Shown here one piece after another: positions 52,240 through 59,449 of a stretch of DNA of 64,000 bases (positions are counted from its first letter, which is position 1; each line of letters begins with the position of its first letter). The DNA lies in contig NZ_KI912610.1 of NCBI RefSeq assembly GCF_000519305.1, forward strand, positions 207,069 to 271,068. Direction: 5' to 3'. Under the pieces are notes generated by a model, which worked only from the letters and a program-made list of their open reading frames with translations, was not told the DNA's origin and did no database searches. The stretch comes from Mesorhizobium ciceri WSM4083 (lineage in GTDB: Bacteria > Pseudomonadota > Alphaproteobacteria > Rhizobiales > Rhizobiaceae). The translations under genes were made by a program, and so were the position numbers.

Positions 52240-53304
52240 TCAATCCGTCAGCAGGATGATCTGGTCGGTATCGCACGAAACGGCAACCGTGTCGCCCGGC
52301 CGGACGGTGGCAGTCGCCGGCAGCCTGGCGATGAAGTGAAGGGAGGGGTCTTCGACGGAGACAGCAAGCACGCGCTTGAAGCTGCCCTGGAAGACCACGT
52401 CGCTCACCCCAGCCGTGCCGAGCCTGACACCACCGCGGGCCTCGCCGAGGACAAGATGCTCCGGCCGTATGGCCAGTACAACGGCGGCTCCCACCGGCAG
52501 GGCGCCGGGCAGCGAGACCGGACCGACCGGCGTCGCCACAGTGCTTGTCCGGTCCTTGGTCTCCGTGACTGTGCCGGCAAGGATCGTGCTTTCGCCCATG
52601 AAGGTGGCGGAAAAGCGCGTTGCCGGCCTGTGATAGACGCGCTCGGGCGGACCTTCGTCCTCGATGCGCCCGTCATTCATCACCACGCAATGGTCGGCCA
52701 GCGCCATCGCCTCTTCCTGGTCGTGGGTGACATGGATGAAGGCGGTGCCGACGCGCTTCTGGATCGCCTTCAACTCGTCCTGCATCTGCCGGCGTAGTTT
52801 GAGATCGAGCGCGCCGAGCGGCTCGTCGAGCAAAAGCACCGCCGGCTCGATCACCAGCGCCCGCGCCAGCGCCACGCGCTGCCGCTGGCCGCCGGAAAGC
52901 TGATGCGGCTTCTTGTCGAAGGCGGCGGCGAGGCCGACCAGCGCCAGCGCGTCGCGCGCCTTTGCCGCCCGTGTCGCGCCGTCGACGCCCTGCATGCGCA
53001 GGCCGAAGCCGACATTGCTGCCGACGCTCATATGCGGGAACAGCGCATAGTCCTGGAACACCGTCGTGGTCGGCCGCTTGGCCGGCGGTACCGAGGTGCA
53101 GTCCTCGCCACGGATGAACACCTTGCCTTCGCTGGGGGTGACGAAGCCACCCAGAATGGAGAGCAGCGTAGTCTTGCCGGAGCCTGAGGGCCCAAGCAGG
53201 ATGGTGTAGCTGCCCGGCTCGATCTGCAGCGAGACATCCTTCAGCACCGTGTGCTGGCCGAAGCGATGCGAGATGGAACTTATATCGACCAGGGGAGCGG
53301 TCAT
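52240..53304 (-). CDS. ABC transporter ATP-binding protein, spermidine/putrescine (PotA) type
   Basis: This 354-residue ATPase has Walker A GPSGSGKTT near residue 39, signature LSGGQRQRVALARAL near 139, Walker B VLLLDEPLGALD near 160 and H-loop in VTHDQEEAM. A C-terminal TOBE domain (about 280-350) is present, as in PotA. The ATG at 53304 overlaps the permease stop by 4 bases. It powers the importer of this operon. Confidence 0.92.
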   Translation of the reverse strand: MTAPLVDISSISHRFGQHTVLKDVSLQIEPGSYTILLGPSGSGKTTLLSILGGFVTPSEGKVFIRGEDCTSVPPAKRPTTTVFQDYALFPHMSVGSNVGFGLRMQGVDGATRAAKARDALALVGLAAAFDKKPHQLSGGQRQRVALARALVIEPAVLLLDEPLGALDLKLRRQMQDELKAIQKRVGTAFIHVTHDQEEAMALADHCVVMNDGRIEDEGPPERVYHRPATRFSATFMGESTILAGTVTETKDRTSTVATPVGPVSLPGALPVGAAVVLAIRPEHLVLGEARGGVRLGTAGVSDVVFQGSFKRVLAVSVEDPSLHFIARLPATATVRPGDTVAVSCDTDQIILLTD

Positions 53305-54083
53305 GCCTTTCTCCTGCGCAGCAATGTCAGTTCGAACAGCACCACCAGCACGATGGAAACGGCGAAGACCAGCGAGCCGACGGCGTTGGTCTTGGGATTG
53401 AGGCCCGAACGCAAGAGGTTCCAGATTTCGACCGGCAGTGTGGTGCCGAAGCGGGTGAGCAGGAAGGAGATCACGAACTCGTCCCAGGAAAAGGTCATCG
53501 ACAGGAAGAAGCCGGCGAAGATGGCAGGCGCCATGACAGGCACGGTGATCAAAAGCAGCACCTTCCATTCAGGCGCGCCGAGGTCGCGCGCGGCGCGTTC
53601 GATGTTGATCTGGTGGTTGCCCATCTGGCTGTAGATGATGGCAAAGCACAGCGGCAGGTTGATCACGACATGGCCGATGCCGGCGGCCAGCAGCGATTTC
53701 GGCACGCCGGCCCAGTTGAACAGCACCAGCAGCCCCATGCCGATGATCAGATAGCTGACCGTCAGCGGCAGCGTGATCAGCCCGCGCAGCAGGCCGGAGC
53801 CCGGCAGCACGAAGCGCGCAAAACCCCAGGCGCAGAGGAAGCCGAGCGTGACGGCGGCAAGCGACGAGATGGACGCTACCAGCAGCGAATTGACCAGCGC
53901 CGAGGTCAGCCGTGTGTCCGACAGCACCGCATCGTACCAGCGCAGCGACGGGCCGGTGAAGGGCGGGATCGGGAACGACGTCGCCTGCAGCGAAAACAGC
54001 ACCAGCACGACCACCGGCAGGAAGATGAAGGCATAGACGGCGAGCGCGTAGAGCCAGGAAGCGATGCGGACGACCTTGCGCAT
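53301..54083 (-). CDS. ABC transporter permease, PotC type
   Basis: A 260-residue inner-membrane protein with six hydrophobic segments. It has the permease coupling loop ERAARDLGAPEWKVLLLITVPVMAPAIFAGF near residues 175-205 and the usual PotC N-terminus with FSLQATSFPIPPFTGPSLRWY. It lies 1 base after the partner permease and overlaps the ATPase gene by 4 bases. Confidence 0.92.
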   Translation of the reverse strand: MRKVVRIASWLYALAVYAFIFLPVVVLVLFSLQATSFPIPPFTGPSLRWYDAVLSDTRLTSALVNSLLVASISSLAAVTLGFLCAWGFARFVLPGSGLLRGLITLPLTVSYLIIGMGLLVLFNWAGVPKSLLAAGIGHVVINLPLCFAIIYSQMGNHQINIERAARDLGAPEWKVLLLITVPVMAPAIFAGFFLSMTFSWDEFVISFLLTRFGTTLPVEIWNLLRSGLNPKTNAVGSLVFAVSIVLVVLFELTLLRRRKA

Positions 54084-54084
54084 C

Positions 54085-54966
54085 TCAGGCCCGCTCGATC
54101 TTCAGCCAGCGGGCGCAGGCGAGGTAGGCGATAGTAACCACCGCCATCAGGATGATCGACAGCGCCGAGGCCAGCGGAAAGTCGCCGCGCCGGCCGATCT
54201 GCATCATCACCAGCTGCGGCATCAGCAGCTCGTTGTTGCCGCCCAGAATCTGCGGCGTGATGTAGTCACCAATGCACAGCACGAAGGTCAGGAAGGCGCC
54301 GACCATGATGCCGGGCAAGGTCAGCGGCAGCACGACATGCAGGAAGGTGCGCACCGGCCCGGCGCCGAGATCGGCGGCGGCCTTGCGGTAGCTCGGGCTG
54401 AGCTGCTTGAGGTTGGCAAAGATGGTCAGCGTCAACAGCATGACGAAGAAATGCACGAAGCCGGTGACGGTGGCGAAACGCGTGTTGGCGAGTTGCACAG
54501 GCTCGGCAAACAGGCCGGAGCTGGTCAGCGCCCGGTTGACGACGCCGTTCTGCGCCAGCACCAGCAGCCAGGAGTAGGAACGCACGACATAGGAGGTCCA
54601 GAACGGCAGAACCGCCAACATCAGCGCCAGCCGTTGCCAGCGCTCCGGCACCTGTTCGGCGAGGATCCAGGCAAAGGGATAGGCGAGCAGCACCGAGATC
54701 ACGGTGACGATCGCGGTCACCTGCAGCGAGTTCACCATCGCCTGCCAGTAGGACGGGTTGGTGAAGAACTGGCTGTAGTTGGACGCCGTGAAGGCGCCGC
54801 CCTCATGCGCCGTCAGGCTGGAAAACCCCATGGCGATGAAGGGCAGCACGAAGAACAGCAGCGTCCAGCCGAGCGCCGGCGTGACCAGCGCCCAGGGCAG
54901 GGCCGCCCGGGGCAGAGCAGAGCCCGCCCGGGGCAGGGCACGTCCTTTGTTTGCCGAGCTGCTCAT
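54085..54966 (-). CDS. ABC transporter permease, PotB type
   Basis: This 293-residue inner-membrane protein has about six hydrophobic segments and the coupling loop YRKAAADLGAGPVRTFLHVVLPLTLPGIM near residues 190-220. The N-terminus is unusual: a GC-rich repeat (54888-54945) encodes ALPRAGSALPRAALP, a small in-frame duplication ahead of the first helix. The ATG at 54966 lies 13 bases after the binding-protein stop. Confidence 0.91.
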   Translation of the reverse strand: MSSSANKGRALPRAGSALPRAALPWALVTPALGWTLLFFVLPFIAMGFSSLTAHEGGAFTASNYSQFFTNPSYWQAMVNSLQVTAIVTVISVLLAYPFAWILAEQVPERWQRLALMLAVLPFWTSYVVRSYSWLLVLAQNGVVNRALTSSGLFAEPVQLANTRFATVTGFVHFFVMLLTLTIFANLKQLSPSYRKAAADLGAGPVRTFLHVVLPLTLPGIMVGAFLTFVLCIGDYITPQILGGNNELLMPQLVMMQIGRRGDFPLASALSIILMAVVTIAYLACARWLKIERA

Positions 54967-54979
54967 GAGCGCTATCGGC

Positions 54980-56071
54980 TCATTTCGCCTGCAGCATTTC
55001 GGTCCACATGTCCTGCATCTTCTTGTCGAGATCGGCGTTCGGCGCCGGATAGGCCTGGGCGCGGGCGAGGAAGCCGGGCTGTTCGTCGAAGCGCAGGACC
55101 TTCTTCTGGTCGTCGGTGAGTGCTGCCTTGGTGTTGGCCGGCATGCCCCAGTAGCAGGACGAGGTGGCAAGCCGCGCCTGGCCTTCAGGGCTCATAATGT
55201 ACTGGATGAACTTCAGCGCCATGTCCTTGTTCTTGGAATCCTTGAACATGGCCAGCGACTGCGACCACAGCACCGCACCCTCCTTGGGGATGGAGAAGTC
55301 CAGCGCCGGGTTTTCCTTGGCCAGGCCCGCCGTCACCCATTCGCCGCCGCCGACCAATATGTCGACCTCGCCGGTCGCCAGCGCCGTCTGGCTGGCGGTC
55401 ACTTCGCCGACCAGCTTGGCATTGGCCTTCATCTTCAAGAGCTCGTCCTTGAGGGCGGGCAGGTCGGCTTCGGTGAGATCGGCCGTCTTCTTGCCGATGG
55501 CGAGCGCCGCCATGCCGATGACCGGCAGGTAGTAGTCGTAGATGGCGACCTTACCCTTGTACTTGTCGCCGGTGAGTGCTGCCATCGACTGCATGTCGGC
55601 CGGGTCGACCTTGGTCTTGTTGTAACCGATCGTGTTGTAGCCGAACTTTTCGGTGATGCCGTAGCGCTTGCCGCCGACCACGGTGGAGCCGTCCATCTTC
55701 ACCTGCGGGAACAGGTCGGCCAGCGGCAGCTTGTCTTCCGGCAATGGCTCGAACAGGCCCTTTTCGACACCGCGAGGCACGTCGATGCTGTCGATCACCA
55801 TCACGTCCCAATCGCCGGGCTGCGACTGTTCGACGATGGCGAGGCCAGCACCCGTGCCCTCGAATTCCTTGACGTTGACCTTGACGCCATTGGCCTCCTC
55901 GAACGGTTGCAGCAGCGCCGGATCGGCATGATCGCACCAGATCAGCGCGTTGAGGTCGGCGGCCTGGGTAGCGCTGCCGGCTCCGAGCAACAGCGCCGTG
56001 GCGGCGCACGCCGCATGCAGATGGTTTTTCAGAATGGACTGCGGATTCGTGGATGCGGATTTCGCGGACAT
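54980..56071 (-). CDS. Periplasmic binding protein of the PotD/extracellular type-1 class
   Basis: A 363-residue protein with an N-terminal signal (about residues 15-38, ending TQAAD) and the pattern LNALIWCDHADPALLQPFEEANGVKVNVKEFEGTGAGLAIVEQSQPGDWDVMVID. It is the first gene of the minus-strand importer operon and gives the system its ligand specificity. It is only distantly related to the other binding protein at 48068. The two TetR-type palindromes lie 38-67 bases upstream of its start. Confidence 0.9.
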   Translation of the reverse strand: MSAKSASTNPQSILKNHLHAACAATALLLGAGSATQAADLNALIWCDHADPALLQPFEEANGVKVNVKEFEGTGAGLAIVEQSQPGDWDVMVIDSIDVPRGVEKGLFEPLPEDKLPLADLFPQVKMDGSTVVGGKRYGITEKFGYNTIGYNKTKVDPADMQSMAALTGDKYKGKVAIYDYYLPVIGMAALAIGKKTADLTEADLPALKDELLKMKANAKLVGEVTASQTALATGEVDILVGGGEWVTAGLAKENPALDFSIPKEGAVLWSQSLAMFKDSKNKDMALKFIQYIMSPEGQARLATSSCYWGMPANTKAALTDDQKKVLRFDEQPGFLARAQAYPAPNADLDKKMQDMWTEMLQAK

Positions 56072-56108
56072 CGAGTGTTCTCCCTTGCCTTTGTGGCTTC
56101 TTGCAAAA

Positions 56109-56138
56109 AATTGAACCAATTCTAAAATTGAGTCAATT
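56109..56138. promoter_or_regulatory. Tandem palindromic operator between the importer operon and tetR
   Basis: Two perfect palindromes of the form AATTG-N3-CAATT occur at 56109-56121 (middle AAC) and 56126-56138 (middle AGT), with centres 17 bases apart. They lie 38 bases upstream of the importer operon start and 25 bases upstream of the divergent tetR start. TetR dimers bind such symmetrical sites, so this is the likely operator for both directions. Confidence 0.75.
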
Positions 56139-56162
56139 CTGTTTTTATGGCAAGAGGCTGGG

Positions 56163-56777
56163 ATGAGCGGATTGCGGGCAAGGCAAAAGGCGGACCGGCA
56201 CCGGCGCATCATCGAGGCGGCGGCGGAACTGTTTCGCGAGGCCGGCTATGAAGGCGCCAAGATCGAGGCGATCGCCGCGCAGGCCGAGGTCTCGGTCGGC
56301 ACGATCTACAACTACTATGAGAACAAGGGCGACATCCTCGGCGCCATCGTCTCGCTGGAGGTCAACGAGGTGCTGAATGCCGGGCAGGGCGTCGTCGCCA
56401 GGCCGCCGGCCAATGTCGGCGACGCGCTGGACACGCTGATCGGCATCTATATCGAGCACTCGCTGCACTATCTCAGCAAGGAGATGTGGCGGCAGGCCAT
56501 GGCGATCTCGACGCAACTGCCCGACAGCCCGTTCGGCCAGGCCTACACCGCGCTCGACCGCGCGCTGACCGAACAGATCCGCGCCCTGATCTCCCGGCTG
56601 CAGGCGCTCGCCTTGGTACGCCAGGACATCGACGGCGCGGCGCTCGGCGAACTGATCTTCAACAACATGAACATGATGTTCATCGAATTCGTGAAGCGCG
56701 ATGCGGCGAAGATACCGGAGCTGCGCGCGGCGGTACGGAGGCAGAACCGGATATTGGTGGCGGCGATTGCGGTGTGA
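56163..56777 (+). CDS. TetR-family regulator
   Basis: This 204-residue protein has a TetR helix-turn-helix: AAELFREAGYEGAKIEAIAAQAEVSVGTIYNYYENKGDILGAIV (about residues 18-62). The C-terminal ligand domain is not close to a characterised subtype. It is divergent from the polyamine-type importer operon, with two tandem palindromes between them, so it is the likely local repressor. Its last 20 codons recur as a diverged fragment at 57497-57556. Confidence 0.9.
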   Translation: MSGLRARQKADRHRRIIEAAAELFREAGYEGAKIEAIAAQAEVSVGTIYNYYENKGDILGAIVSLEVNEVLNAGQGVVARPPANVGDALDTLIGIYIEHSLHYLSKEMWRQAMAISTQLPDSPFGQAYTALDRALTEQIRALISRLQALALVRQDIDGAALGELIFNNMNMMFIEFVKRDAAKIPELRAAVRRQNRILVAAIAV

Positions 56778-56902
56778 GGAGTCAGGAGCAGACAGGAGAA
56801 ATTGTCGCTTCGGCATATAGGTCACTTCACGCGGAGGTCCGCCTCTTGAGTTGAGTTTGAAATCTGATACAACCTATAGGGGTATAAATGGGGGAGGGGT
56901 AA

Positions 56903-57472
56903 ATGGGGACGTTTTCCATCTGGCATTGGGCGATCGTGCTGCTGTTGATCGGCGTGCCTGTTTTCTTTGCTGTTCGATCAGCCGCGAAGCCGTCGCAGAA
57001 TCCCGGGGCTCTTGTGGGCTTCGGCGGCTGGCTGATGCTGCTGGCGATCGGTCAGACTTTGTCGCCGCTGCGTACCATCGCCGACTTCGCCAATTCGGCC
57101 GAAGGCTACCAGCAACTCATGACCCTCTCAAATGGCCCCCTGGTGGTGTATGGCGAGGTTGCTCTCAATCTGGCATTTCTGGCGCTTCAGCTGGTTGTGC
57201 TCGTTTCGATGCTGCGGCGTAGCCACCGCTTTCCGCAATTGTTCCTGCTCCAGTGGCTCGCCATCCCTGTCGTTTTCGTGCTGGACACGATCTGGGTTGC
57301 GTCAGTTCTGGGCGTTCCGGTGAGCCTGGTGCTCGCAGGCGATGCGCTGGTGGCCCCCATAGTCTCGTTTGTGCTGACAGGGCTCTGGGTCGCCTACGTC
57401 TACAAATCGGTCAGGGTGCGGAACACGTTCATCAGGGTTGGGGCATCGGCCCAGGTTGCGAGCGCGTCATAG
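56903..57472 (+). CDS. DUF2569-family membrane protein
   Basis: A 189-residue protein with four or five hydrophobic segments (about 8-25, 42-58, 80-105, 118-140 and 150-170). The GFGGWLMLLAIG start of the domain and the SNGPLVVYGEVALNLAFL segment fit DUF2569, a family of unknown function. GGGGGAGGGG precedes the ATG. It sits between the tetR gene and a fragment that resembles the tetR 3' end. Confidence 0.8.
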   Translation: MGTFSIWHWAIVLLLIGVPVFFAVRSAAKPSQNPGALVGFGGWLMLLAIGQTLSPLRTIADFANSAEGYQQLMTLSNGPLVVYGEVALNLAFLALQLVVLVSMLRRSHRFPQLFLLQWLAIPVVFVLDTIWVASVLGVPVSLVLAGDALVAPIVSFVLTGLWVAYVYKSVRVRNTFIRVGASAQVASAS

Positions 57473-57496
57473 GAGACAGCACAACTTGGGGTGTTG

Positions 57497-57556
57497 GAAG
57501 TGCGCGCGGCGATCCGCGGGCAGAACCGAATTCTTGTGGCGGCGATTGGGGTGTGA
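57497..57556 (+). pseudogene. Remnant of a second tetR-like gene (3' end only)
   Basis: These 60 bases translate to EVRAAIRGQNRILVAAIGV and a stop, against ELRAAVRRQNRILVAAIAV at the end of the TetR protein (56718-56777). About 11 of 60 bases differ, many at third codon positions, which suggests descent from a paralogue that was once coding. The rest of the gene is missing; the DUF2569 gene lies immediately upstream. Confidence 0.65.
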
Positions 57557-57568
57557 CCTCGTGCACCA

Positions 57569-57763
57569 CTATGTCGCCATCGAAGCTGGAACGGCCAGAT
57601 TCTGAGCCGACTGACCGAGACCGTCATCCTTGACGACTGCGACCTTTTGGAAGGTCTTTACTTCGGCCTCATTTATACGTGCTGCCCGCGCTCTCGCCTG
57701 GAGATCAACCAGGCGCGCCACGAGCGCTTGCGACGTCTCGACTTCAGGGTTCATCATTTTCAT
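57569..57763 (-). CDS. Small hypothetical protein
   Basis: A 64-residue frame with the sequence pattern MKMMNPEVETSQALVARLVDLQARARAARINEAEV, an amphipathic helix-like stretch. No clear ribosome site is seen and no family is recognised. It may be a chance frame, but no better gene occupies this interval. Confidence 0.35.
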   Translation of the reverse strand: MKMMNPEVETSQALVARLVDLQARARAARINEAEVKTFQKVAVVKDDGLGQSAQNLAVPASMAT

Positions 57764-57838
57764 TTGTCCGATTCAGTGGCGATTTGACGAGCGCAACCCG
57801 CCGGCATCACTGCCGGCGGGCGTGGCCGGTTCGAAGCT

Positions 57839-58138
57839 TCAGTCGTAGACTTTCACAATCTTGCGTGTGCTCGGGTCCACCAAAACCGTTCGGTTGTCGA
57901 CCACCGTGTAGCGGTATTTGACGTTGGGAACGTCGTGGAGTTCGACCGTGTCTGGCAGAGCCGTGCCGACATTCAACTCCACCCCCGGAAGCTTCACAGA
58001 AGCCAAGGGTTGCCTGTTCACGTATTCGCGGACGACGGTGTCCTGTTCCGGTGTGATAACCACATCCTGTGCCGCAACCGCGCCGACGCTGGCCAACAGC
58101 AAGAGCGCCGCAGCGGCGCTGCTTAGGTGTATCCTCAT
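57839..58138 (-). CDS. DUF1236 domain secreted protein
   Basis: A 99-residue exported protein with a Sec signal (residues 1-23, ending AVAAQ) and a DUF1236 domain: VVITPEQDTVVREYVNRQPLASVKLPGVELNVGTALPDTVELHDVP...YRYTVVDNRTVLVDPSTRKIVKVYD. The family is abundant in Rhizobiales and its function is unknown. GAGGAG precedes the ATG at 58138. A sequence resembling the general-stress sigma (EcfG) promoter lies about 57 bases upstream. Confidence 0.87.
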   Translation of the reverse strand: MRIHLSSAAAALLLLASVGAVAAQDVVITPEQDTVVREYVNRQPLASVKLPGVELNVGTALPDTVELHDVPNVKYRYTVVDNRTVLVDPSTRKIVKVYD

Positions 58139-58194
58139 TGTTTTTCTCCTCTTTTAACCTGGCGGCAGCACGACCGGCTGGGCGCCAGCCACCC

Positions 58195-58220
58195 GAACAC
58201 GTCGCCAGGCCAAACGTTCC
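58195..58220 (-). promoter_or_regulatory. EcfG-like promoter candidate for the DUF1236 gene
   Basis: Read on the minus strand, GGAAC (58220-58216) is followed after 16 bases by TGTTC. The alphaproteobacterial EcfG consensus is GGAAC-N16/17-CGTT, so only the first base of the -10 element differs. It lies 57 bases from the start codon. Confidence 0.4.
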
Positions 58221-58300
58221 TCATACGGGCCTCTGTCTGAATCCGCGCAGGACCAAAGTCCGGTTGGAAGACGCAATGGTCTTACCCGTTGGGAGTAGGC

Positions 58301-58326
58301 GGAACGGCTTAGGCCTAAAGGTTGTT
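58301..58326 (+). promoter_or_regulatory. EcfG-like promoter candidate for the 30-residue peptide
   Basis: GGAAC at 58301-58305 is followed after 17 bases by TGTT (58323-58326), one base from the EcfG consensus CGTT. It lies 25 bases upstream of the GTG at 58352, and points away from the similar element at 58195-58220. Confidence 0.35.
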
Positions 58327-58351
58327 GTCTCTCCAAATTCGGAGAGAAACA

Positions 58352-58444
58352 GTGGAAAAAAGTGTCGGCCAGGCGCGATGGTTGCTCGCACCGATTTTCG
58401 CAACAGCCATCACCTTCCTGGTGATGGGGGTCGTTCTTGGCTGA
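58352..58444 (+). CDS. 30-residue single-pass membrane peptide
   Basis: This short frame starts at GTG 58352 with GGAGAG at 5-base spacing. It encodes EKSVGQARWLLAPIFATAIT and then FLVMGVVLG: a short polar head and a single hydrophobic helix of about 20 residues. It is followed by two strong hairpins, the second a terminator, so it may be its own transcription unit. Peptides like this are usually missed by gene callers. No function is known. Confidence 0.5.
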   Translation: MEKSVGQARWLLAPIFATAITFLVMGVVLG

Positions 58445-58487
58445 CATGGCGTGGATCGGCGCAGCTACGTCCCTTCCTGCGCTGATA

Positions 58488-58573
58488 GGACCCGCGAGCC
58501 GCTTCGGCGGCTGCGGGTCCGTACTTCACCGTCCGCCCACGTCTGCTCATTCGGCAGGCGTGGGCGCATTTTT
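58488..58573 (+). terminator. Double hairpin; the second is an intrinsic terminator
   Basis: The first hairpin (58488-58520) has arms GGACCCGC/GCGGGTCC and AGCCGC/GCGGCT with one bulged G around a cUUCGg-type loop, without a T-run. The second (58534-58573) has arms CGCCCACG (58534-58541) and CGTGGGCG (58559-58566), then CA and T5. They lie between the 30-residue peptide and the Tat-signal gene. Confidence 0.75.
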
Positions 58574-58599
58574 AGCTCATGTACCTTGGGAGGTTTATT

Positions 58600-58923
58600 A
58601 TGGATCGGCGATCCTTCTTGACTGCAATGTTTGGCGTTGCCGGGGCAGCGGCCCTTGCGAGCGCTATCCGCCCAATTGATGCAATGGCGGGTGTTCCAGG
58701 GGCTGGACACGGCATCCTCGATGAACTCGAAACGCCACAAACAGAGGCCTTTGACGAGGATGCACAAGCAGAAGTGCAGCAGGTCTACCATCGGGACTGG
58801 CACCACCGTCCCCACCGCCGCCGGCGGGGCTGGAGACGGGTCTGCCGCAGTTACTGGCGGCATGGTCGCCGTCGCGTCCGGTGCTACCGCCGACGTGGTC
58901 CTTCGGTCGTCCTTCGATTTTAA
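58600..58923 (+). CDS. Small Tat-exported basic His/Arg-rich protein
   Basis: This 107-residue protein starts MDRRSFLTAMFGVAGAAALASA, a twin-arginine (Tat) type signal. The middle is acidic (DELETPQTEAFDEDAQAEVQQ) and the last 45 residues are dense in Arg, His, Trp and Tyr (DWHHRPHRRRRGWRRVCRSY...). GGGAGG precedes the ATG. Similar proteins occur in Bradyrhizobium and Mesorhizobium in my recollection, without known role. The tail could bind nucleic acid, polyanions or metals. Confidence 0.7.
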   Translation: MDRRSFLTAMFGVAGAAALASAIRPIDAMAGVPGAGHGILDELETPQTEAFDEDAQAEVQQVYHRDWHHRPHRRRRGWRRVCRSYWRHGRRRVRCYRRRGPSVVLRF

Positions 58924-58937
58924 CTGATCTTCCGCCT

Positions 58938-58972
58938 CGGCCCGTTCCGGCTCACGCGCCGAGAACGGGCCG
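58938..58972 (+). terminator. Strong hairpin after the Tat-signal gene
   Basis: The arms CGGCCCGTTC (58938-58947) and GAACGGGCCG (58963-58972) are perfect over 10 bp, with a further CGG/CCG pairing inside. No T-run follows, so it may act as an RNA stabiliser or a weak terminator. Confidence 0.5.
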
Positions 58973-58999
58973 GCTACATTCCTTTGGTGAACGATAACG

Positions 59000-59227
59000 A
59001 TGACATTGGTCCAGAGATCGAATGAGAGTGGCAGCGCGAACCAACCGGGAAACGGCAACGATGATCATGCGCCCGGATTTGTGGCCTCCGTCGCTTTGCC
59101 GGACAGGGAAAACATTGTCGACCTTGTCAGGCGAACAGAGCGCATGGCCATCTTGGTGGTTCTTGGACTGAGCGGCTGGCTGATGCTCGTCCCCGCTATT
59201 TACCTTGTACTGACCCACGGGATATGA
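59000..59227 (+). CDS. Small membrane protein
   Basis: A 75-residue protein with a polar, Asn/Asp-rich first half and one hydrophobic helix near the C-terminus (MAILVVLGLSGWLMLVPAIYLVLT, residues 49-72). The ribosome site is weak (GGTGA). The C-tail topology suggests a single-pass inner-membrane protein. No family is recognised. Confidence 0.5.
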   Translation: MTLVQRSNESGSANQPGNGNDDHAPGFVASVALPDRENIVDLVRRTERMAILVVLGLSGWLMLVPAIYLVLTHGI

Positions 59228-59263
59228 ACGTCTTTCGGTATTGCGGTAGCTGACTGCAGCATG

Positions 59264-59379
59264 TCAGCAGAAGCTAACGCAACATCCATGCGCGTCCAAA
59301 GTTGAATGGCAGGAAGCATCGCATCGCGGCTTCCGCACCCCGTTTCCTGTATCGGCAATGTTGGGACGGGCTGTTTTGC
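59264..59379 (+). repeat. Direct repeat, copy A, flanking the crp-like gene
   Basis: This 116-base stretch begins TCAGCAGAAGCTAACG and ends GGGCTGTTTTGC. It matches 60624-60743 at roughly 84 percent by eye, with substitutions and small indels. The two copies translate differently in every frame, so the element is not a conserved coding sequence. Confidence 0.75.
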
Positions 59380-59449
59380 TGGCGCGAGGCACAAGTGTCT
59401 GGAACCACGTATTATAGTGGTCCACGTCCGGCATGCTGGGAAGGCGCTC

